The notes under the pieces were generated by a model. That model saw only the letters and a list, made by a program, of their open reading frames with translations. It was not told the origin of the DNA and ran no database searches. Shown piece after piece: positions 34,432-39,426 of a stretch of DNA of 39,426 nt; the stretch's first letter is position 1, and every line of letters starts with the position of its first letter. This DNA is from Lutimaribacter_A marinistellae (lineage in GTDB: Bacteria > Pseudomonadota > Alphaproteobacteria > Rhodobacterales > Rhodobacteraceae), in NCBI RefSeq assembly GCF_042648365.1, contig NZ_JBHRXI010000051.1, positions 1 to 39,426 on the forward strand, read 5' to 3'. Made by a program: the position numbers and the translations under genes.

Positions 34432-36867
34432 ATGAAATCCCGGACACAAGTTGTCGTTATCGGCGGCGGCATCGCTGGATGCTCGACCCTATACCATTTG
34501 ACGCAGGAGGGATGGACGGACGTCGTACTGGTCGAACGTGACGAGCTTACGTCGGGTACGACATGGCACTCTGCCGCGCAGGTGACGAATTTCGGCATGA
34601 ACCAGACGATGGTGGGCCTGAAGTCGCATTCCATCGCCTTGTACAAGAAACTGCGCGACGACCCAGACTATCCGGTCGGCTACCATCACGGCGACGGCGG
34701 CATCCGTCTTGCCAATACCGAAGCGCAGATGCAGGGCTATCGCCACTTCGCCTCGATGGCCCGCGGAATGGGAGTCGAGTTCGAAGTCATCGATGCGGCC
34801 GAATGCGCCCGCCGCCATCCGCTGATATCCACCACCAACCTTCTGGGTGGTTTGTGGGATGGCGAAGACGGTGACATTGATCCTGCCCAGCTGTGCCAGG
34901 CTCTCGCCTTTCACGCACGAAGAACGGGTGCAGAAGTATATCGCAATACCTCCGTTACCGGTTTGACTCAGCGTTCCGACGACACGTGGACCGTTCATAC
35001 CGAAAAAGGCGATATCGACTGCGACGTGGTGGTAAATGCAGGAGGCTATCGGGTAAACGAAATCGGCGCCATGATGGGTGTCCACCACCCGGTCGCCTCG
35101 ATGGAGCACCAGTATTTCGTGACCGAAGATATGCCTGCAATCGCGGCTGCCGGACACAGGATGCCGCTGCTCCGGTGCCCGATCAGTGACTTCTACGCCC
35201 GGCAGGAAAAAGGCGGGTTGCTTGTCGGCTTCTACGAGCAGGACTGCAAGACATGGGGACTGGACGGAATCAGCCCGGATTTTTCGAACGATCTTTGCCC
35301 GGACGATCTTGACCGGGTGATGGATGTTCTCGCTGGTGCGTTCGAACGCATGCCGGCCTTGGCAGAGGTTGGTATCAAGCGCGTGGTGAACGGACCAATC
35401 ACCTACACGATAGACGGAGCGCCGCTCGTAGGTCCAATTCCAAGCAAGCGAAATGCTTTCTGCATCATCGGCTTGCGTGCGGGCTTGGGCGAAGGGGGCG
35501 GCCATGGCTGGCTACTGGCCCAGCAGATTGTGCATGGCGAGGCATGCTATGACACATGGGTGATTGACCCGCGCCGTTTCACCGGACACGCGAATGTCGA
35601 ATTGACCGCCATAAAAGCCGTCGAAGATTACCGGAACGAGTTCCGCTTTCATTTTCCGAACGAGCACCGGCCTGCTGGACGCCCGGCCAAGACCACACCG
35701 CTCACGCCAGCTCTGGCTGCAGAAGGCGCCGCATTCACGACCGTCAATGGATGGGAGCGGATCGAGTACATGAAGCCCAGACAAGATTTCGAACCGACGC
35801 TACAGTTCGGATTCGACGAAGCCTTTGACCTCGTAGAGGCCGAAGTTCGAAACGTCGCTGAGAATGTTGGGCTCACCGAAGTGAGTGGTTTCAACCGCAT
35901 CGAAATCACCGGGACCGATCGACACGCCTTTCTAGACAGACTGGTTTGCGGAACGGTTCCTCGACGCGCAGGGCGTGTGGGGCTTGGCTATCTCCTCAAT
36001 CATCATGGCTGTATCAAGGCCGAAGCAACAATGACGAACCTCCCTGCATCGGCCCGGGGTCCGGATCGGGTCTGGTACGGTTCAGCCGCCGCAAGCGAAT
36101 TTCACGACATGGATTGGCTAAGGTCCAACGTGCATCCGGGTGAGAACGTAGATTTCCGCAGCCTGACCAACGAACAGACCATTCTGGTGCTGGCGGGACC
36201 GAAAGCACGAGAGGTTCTGGCAAGCTGCTCGCGCGGCGACTGGTCTGCACCAGCGTTTCCTTGGTTGTCGGCGCGTGAGACCTTTGTAGGCATAGCCCCG
36301 GCGACCGTCTTGGCCGTCAGTTACAGCGGGGAACTAGCTTATGAAATCCACGTCCCCAACTCTTCGCTTTATGCAGCGTGGCGCGCGTTGCGCGAAGCAG
36401 GCAAGGCGCGAGGATTGAAACTTTTTGGCGCGCGCGCAGTCGACTCCATGCGGATGGAAAAAGGATTCCTTCACTGGAAGGCCGATCTGACTACCGAGTA
36501 CGATCCGTACGAAACCGGGCTGTCACGTTTCGTGAAATCAAACAAAGGGGAATTCATCGGACGCACGGCACTGTTGGAACGACAGAACGCCGGACCGCGA
36601 CGAAAGCTCGTCTCCTTGAAAGTCGCCTCGAGCCACTCTCCTGCACATGCTGGAGCGTCGCTGATGCGTAAAAACAGGGTGATTGGAACGGTAACGTCAG
36701 GAGCATTCGGCCATCGGGTTAGAATGAATCTCGCCTATGCGTTTGTCCTGCCGGAATTTGCCGAAGTGGGAATGACGCTGGAACTTGATTTGCTCGGTGA
36801 TCTAGTCGCAACGGAAGTCATAGCTTCATCGCCCTACGACCCCGAGTTTGCACGTCTTCGTTCGTAG
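34432..36867 (+). CDS. FAD-dependent oxidoreductase fused to GcvT aminomethyltransferase domain (dimethylglycine/sarcosine dehydrogenase-like)
   Basis: This 811-residue protein has a DAO-type FAD domain (VVVIGGGIAG at 7-16), a SGTTWHSAA segment whose His46 matches the residue that binds FAD covalently in dimethylglycine dehydrogenase, and an FAO_M linker domain around 370-425. A tetrahydrofolate-binding GcvT domain and its C-terminal barrel follow, with DAGH-like elements replaced by AVDSMRMEKGFLHW. The family oxidatively demethylates N-methyl amines and passes the carbon to tetrahydrofolate. The actual substrate (dimethylglycine, sarcosine, N-methyltaurine or other) cannot be read from the sequence. 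The ATG at 34432 is preferred over ATGs at 34399 and 34402 because AAGG precedes it and the FAD motif follows at the usual distance. A LysR regulator is divergent. Confidence 0.9.
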   Translation: MKSRTQVVVIGGGIAGCSTLYHLTQEGWTDVVLVERDELTSGTTWHSAAQVTNFGMNQTMVGLKSHSIALYKKLRDDPDYPVGYHHGDGGIRLANTEAQMQGYRHFASMARGMGVEFEVIDAAECARRHPLISTTNLLGGLWDGEDGDIDPAQLCQALAFHARRTGAEVYRNTSVTGLTQRSDDTWTVHTEKGDIDCDVVVNAGGYRVNEIGAMMGVHHPVASMEHQYFVTEDMPAIAAAGHRMPLLRCPISDFYARQEKGGLLVGFYEQDCKTWGLDGISPDFSNDLCPDDLDRVMDVLAGAFERMPALAEVGIKRVVNGPITYTIDGAPLVGPIPSKRNAFCIIGLRAGLGEGGGHGWLLAQQIVHGEACYDTWVIDPRRFTGHANVELTAIKAVEDYRNEFRFHFPNEHRPAGRPAKTTPLTPALAAEGAAFTTVNGWERIEYMKPRQDFEPTLQFGFDEAFDLVEAEVRNVAENVGLTEVSGFNRIEITGTDRHAFLDRLVCGTVPRRAGRVGLGYLLNHHGCIKAEATMTNLPASARGPDRVWYGSAAASEFHDMDWLRSNVHPGENVDFRSLTNEQTILVLAGPKAREVLASCSRGDWSAPAFPWLSARETFVGIAPATVLAVSYSGELAYEIHVPNSSLYAAWRALREAGKARGLKLFGARAVDSMRMEKGFLHWKADLTTEYDPYETGLSRFVKSNKGEFIGRTALLERQNAGPRRKLVSLKVASSHSPAHAGASLMRKNRVIGTVTSGAFGHRVRMNLAYAFVLPEFAEVGMTLELDLLGDLVATEVIASSPYDPEFARLRS

Positions 36868-36996
36868 ACGCGGCGCAAAATGCCTCGGTGACGAGTGTAC
36901 AAGCCGCAACCCCGGTTTTTGAGCAGGCAAATCCAGTGGTTTCCAGCTCGGACTTATGTATTCTGTGCGCATATTGTGTTCACGATTGGCATACGA

Positions 36997-38034
36997 ATGG
37001 CGCATTGGCAAAAATCCCCTGGTAATTTCACCCCACTCGGCACCTCGCTGGAAGCCGAATTCCACCGGTTGGAAAGCGTTCTGACACCGGCAGAGCAGTT
37101 CTTTGTCTGCAATGCGGGCGATAGTGTCGTGGTGGATCCCGCCTCCTACCGCCTGAAGATCAAGGGTGATGCCGTTGAGCGTGTCGTAACACTTGGGCTT
37201 GATGACCTCAAAGCTCTCCCTCAACACACCATCACTGCCGTGGTGGAGTGCGCAGGTAACCAAAGAACACTGTTCGAGAAGGTCGACGGGATATCGATTT
37301 CGCGTGACAGCCAAGGGGATGACGTCAAGTGGACTCTCGGTGGCGTGGGCATGGCGGAATGGACCGGGCCGCGACTGGCCGACGTGCTTGCACTTGCAGG
37401 CGTCCAGCCCAAAGCGAAATGGGTCGCGCCAATGGGATTGGACGTCTTGAACCCGGAATGCGACATCGAAATTCCGCTACCCGTTGAAAAGGCGCTTGCG
37501 CCTGAAACCATCCTCGGCCTGAAAATGAACGGCGCCCCCTTGCCGATCGATCACGGAGCGCCCGTAAGGATGGTTGTTCCGGGCTGGGTCGGTACATACT
37601 GGGTCAAATGGGTCGGTTGGCTGACCGTCTCTTCCCGGGAAATTCGCAATTACCGGACGGATGAATACTACGTGATGGATGGCAAAACCGTCACAGAGCA
37701 AAACATCAAATCTTCTCTCTGCCTCCCCTTCCCGGCGGCGCTTTCAGCCGACCAGCATCAGATTACCGGCTTCGCCAGAAGTTCAGGTCAGCCGATTGAA
37801 CGTGTGGAATGGAAGGTAGATGATGAACCATGGTCCAAGGCAGAACTTCTGTCCGAACCTTTGCAATGGGGATGGGTCCGGTTCGGGTTTTCGTGGAAAG
37901 GCGAGGTCGGAGCCCACACCATACGTACGCGCGCTTGGGACAAGCTTGGGCGAACCCAGCCGGAAAAAGCCAAGATGAATCCGGGCAGCCTCCTGTACAA
38001 CGGGATTATCCCGCATCCGATTACGGTGCGGTAA
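36997..38034 (+). CDS. Sulfite-oxidase-family molybdopterin enzyme, cytoplasmic
   Basis: This 345-residue protein has the oxidoreductase molybdopterin domain, with Cys85 in VVECAGNQR as the molybdenum ligand, and GAPVRMVVPGWVGTYWVKW as in SoxC and sulfite oxidases. A C-terminal Mo-co dimerisation domain (about 245-345, ITGFARSSGQ onward) follows. There is no Tat signal or heme domain, so it should stay in the cytoplasm, unlike SorA and SoxC. ATG 36997 is the first plausible Met although its Shine-Dalgarno is poor; a GTG at 36895 would add 34 residues without homology. It is 129 bases after the FAD/GcvT gene in the same direction and may share its regulation. Oxidation of sulfite or another small oxyanion or organosulfur compound is possible; electron acceptor unknown. 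Confidence 0.87.
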   Translation: MAHWQKSPGNFTPLGTSLEAEFHRLESVLTPAEQFFVCNAGDSVVVDPASYRLKIKGDAVERVVTLGLDDLKALPQHTITAVVECAGNQRTLFEKVDGISISRDSQGDDVKWTLGGVGMAEWTGPRLADVLALAGVQPKAKWVAPMGLDVLNPECDIEIPLPVEKALAPETILGLKMNGAPLPIDHGAPVRMVVPGWVGTYWVKWVGWLTVSSREIRNYRTDEYYVMDGKTVTEQNIKSSLCLPFPAALSADQHQITGFARSSGQPIERVEWKVDDEPWSKAELLSEPLQWGWVRFGFSWKGEVGAHTIRTRAWDKLGRTQPEKAKMNPGSLLYNGIIPHPITVR

Positions 38035-38265
38035 TCCCCGAGAAGCCTCGAATTTCCAGACGTCGCACAAATCCGATGTTACCGGCGAGTGTGGGCATCG
38101 GGCTCGCAAGCGACCACACCCCCGCAACATCGGCGATCTTGGCCTACCCGACGGCAATCTCTTGCGCGTAACGGGATTTGATCGAAATCATATATCGTAT
38201 TTGGAATGCCGCCTAGGCTATCCGCCGCGACGCGCCAGCGTGGTGCGTGAGTCCGGAGGACGCAA

Positions 38266-39426
38266 ATGGCGAGTTTCTACATTACCGGCTTGTCCACCTC
38301 GGGCCGAACTCTGGCGGATGGTGATTATGGCTATGTTGGGGTGAACGGCGCTCTGCTGGTCGATACTGGTACTGCAATCTACAGCGGAGCCGGGACAGTC
38401 GACGTGGTTGTGGACGGGCGGGTCTTCAACGACTCGGATCTTCACGCGGCGATGTGGCTCATCTCCGATGAAGCCACGGTGGAAATCGGTCCGGCAGGCA
38501 GCGTCACATCTGCCCACGGTAACGCGATCGACATCCCTGTCGATTACCGCGCCACCGTGGTCAATTTCGGTACCATACGGGCTGCAGGTGCAGGTATTGC
38601 GTTATCGGCCAGCGATGATGCCGCCTATGGGTACGTAACGAACACCGGTCTGATTGACACGCGAAACCACGGGATCGCGCTGGACATGGAGGACGGCAGC
38701 GCCGAGGTCATGAATACGGGCGTCGTGCAATCGCTGAGTTACGGAATCTATGCGTCATATTACTCTTCTAATGACGAAGTTATGGTCACGAACACCGGAG
38801 TGCTTAGTGGCTTGGCCGGCGCATACCACGGGTCCGGTGGAACCGACATTGTGGTCAATACCGGTCAGATCTTCGGTGATGTTATCCTGGGTGCCGGTAA
38901 CGACACGTTTGACGGCCGCGAAGGGACGGTAACCGGAAAGATAAACGGCTACTTGGGCGATGATCTTTACATCATCGACGACGCCAGCATCGTCATTGAT
39001 GAGACCCTCGCCTCAAATGGAAATGACACGGTGGAAAGCGCTGCCTCATACGTTCTCGGGGACACCATCGAGGAACTGACCCTTCTGGGCGCGGACGATC
39101 TCACGGGGGTGGGCAACGACCTGTCGAACCGGTTGCGTGGGAATGGCGGCGCCAACGTGCTCGATGGCGAGGGAGGCGGCGATTACATTTTCGGCCGCGG
39201 TGGATCGGACACGATCCTTGGCGGCGATGGCGACGATTACCTCAGCGCCAATTCAGGTTGGGACCGCGTCTATGCCGAGGCGGGCAATGATACGATCCTG
39301 GGCGGCGCGGGCCGCGATCTGATCGACGGCGGCGAGGGACAGGACCGGGCCTCCTACTACAACGCCCAGCTGACCGGCGTCTTCGCAAGCCTTCAGAACC
39401 CGGCCAACAACACCGGAATAGCCTAT
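38266..39426 (+). CDS. RTX calcium-binding secreted protein (3' end outside window)
   Basis: 387 codons are visible and the frame runs off the window end. The ATG at 38266 has GGAGGA five bases upstream. There is no N-terminal signal peptide, as expected for type I secretion. After about 95 residues come four or five imperfect 24-27-residue repeats with an NTGxI core, probably a beta-helix. A haemolysin-type region with GNDTF, GDDLYIIDD and NDTVESAASY follows, then RTX nonapeptides such as GGSDTILGGDGDDYL. It could be an adhesin, enzyme or S-layer-like protein; no HExxH protease motif is seen in this part. It lies 231 bases after the molybdoenzyme gene, with no terminator recognised between them. 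Confidence 0.88.
   Translation, partial: MASFYITGLSTSGRTLADGDYGYVGVNGALLVDTGTAIYSGAGTVDVVVDGRVFNDSDLHAAMWLISDEATVEIGPAGSVTSAHGNAIDIPVDYRATVVNFGTIRAAGAGIALSASDDAAYGYVTNTGLIDTRNHGIALDMEDGSAEVMNTGVVQSLSYGIYASYYSSNDEVMVTNTGVLSGLAGAYHGSGGTDIVVNTGQIFGDVILGAGNDTFDGREGTVTGKINGYLGDDLYIIDDASIVIDETLASNGNDTVESAASYVLGDTIEELTLLGADDLTGVGNDLSNRLRGNGGANVLDGEGGGDYIFGRGGSDTILGGDGDDYLSANSGWDRVYAEAGNDTILGGAGRDLIDGGEGQDRASYYNAQLTGVFASLQNPANNTGIAY
38557..38880 (+). repeat. NTG-core beta-helix-like repeats of the second RTX protein
   Basis: The segments VVNFGTI, YVTNTGLI, EVMNTGVV, MVTNTGVL and VVNTGQI recur every 24-27 residues, often followed by GIAL or GIYA. The pattern suits a right-handed parallel beta-helix placed before the RTX region. 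Confidence 0.7.
39133..39348 (+). repeat. RTX nonapeptide repeats of the second RTX protein
   Basis: The translation shows GNGGANVLDGEGGGDYIFGR-type units, then GGSDTILGGDGDDYL, AEAGNDTIL, GGAGRDLIDGGEGQD. These match the GGxGxDxUx calcium-binding pattern. The array may continue beyond the window. Confidence 0.85.

Noticed and set aside
36895..36996. N-terminal extension or signal peptide for the molybdoenzyme from GTG 36895
   Set aside because: The added residues show no Tat twin-arginine motif or family similarity, and there is no Shine-Dalgarno before the GTG.
38266..39426. Serralysin-type metalloprotease
   Set aside because: The visible part has no HExxHxxGxxH zinc motif; the RTX repeats alone do not indicate a protease.

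Overview
The window looks like chromosomal DNA of a marine alphaproteobacterium, most likely Rhodobacterales (Roseobacter-like). That placement is an inference from protein style: a giant calcium-rich type I secreted adhesin with a LapBCE-like exporter, a FabI-like reductase paired with a DUF3141 hydrolase, a FAD/GcvT fused dehydrogenase, dense co-directional operons and moderately high GC. No rRNA, tRNA, CRISPR array, IS element or phage gene was found. Both ends cut through genes for secreted RTX proteins.

Region 1 (1-15.5 kb) is a surface adhesin locus. A giant repeat protein (1-9657, + strand, 5' end missing) ends in RTX repeats and a type I secretion tail. Its probable exporter lies convergently on the - strand: TolC-like outer membrane factor (13208-14641), ABC permease/ATPase (10970-13066, probably starting further upstream) and HlyD-like adaptor (9654-10973). 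The adhesin and HlyD stop codons overlap by four bases. Divergent from tolC is an exported OmpA-domain protein (14802-15497), a neighbour also known from Bpf/Lap-type adhesin loci.

Region 2 (15.6-19.0 kb) is a two-gene operon, a FabI-like reductase (15681-16445) and a DUF3141 alpha/beta hydrolase (16456-18963). The hydrolase frame is broken by one in-frame TGA at 17344, where I recall relatives having tryptophan. A strong Shine-Dalgarno and a GTG surround the TGA, so it is either a fresh nonsense mutation or a gene split into two translated halves. The break separates the nucleophile cysteine from the Asp and His of the triad.

Region 3 (19.1-25.3 kb, - strand) is a complete arginine deiminase operon in the order DcuC/YfcC-family carrier, AdiC-like antiporter, arcA, arcB, arcC. 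It would import arginine, export ornithine, and make ATP, ammonia and CO2. A stem-loop sits between arcA and arcB, and a perfect palindrome lies upstream of the operon.

Region 4 (25.8-33.1 kb, - strand) is a seven-gene reduced bacterial V-type ATPase in the order B-D-I-K-E-DUF2764-A, with no recognisable C, F or G subunit genes. This is a rotation of the E-DUF2764-A-B-D-I-K order known from Chlamydiae and Bacteroidetes, and it is unexpected in an alphaproteobacterium. It could use ATP from the adjacent arginine pathway to energise the membrane.

Region 5 (33.4-38.0 kb) has a LysR regulator divergent from a dimethylglycine/sarcosine-dehydrogenase-like FAD/GcvT fusion enzyme, followed by a cytoplasmic sulfite-oxidase-family molybdoenzyme; the substrate is unknown. 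Region 6 (38.3 kb to the end) is the start of a second RTX calcium-binding protein, cut by the window end.
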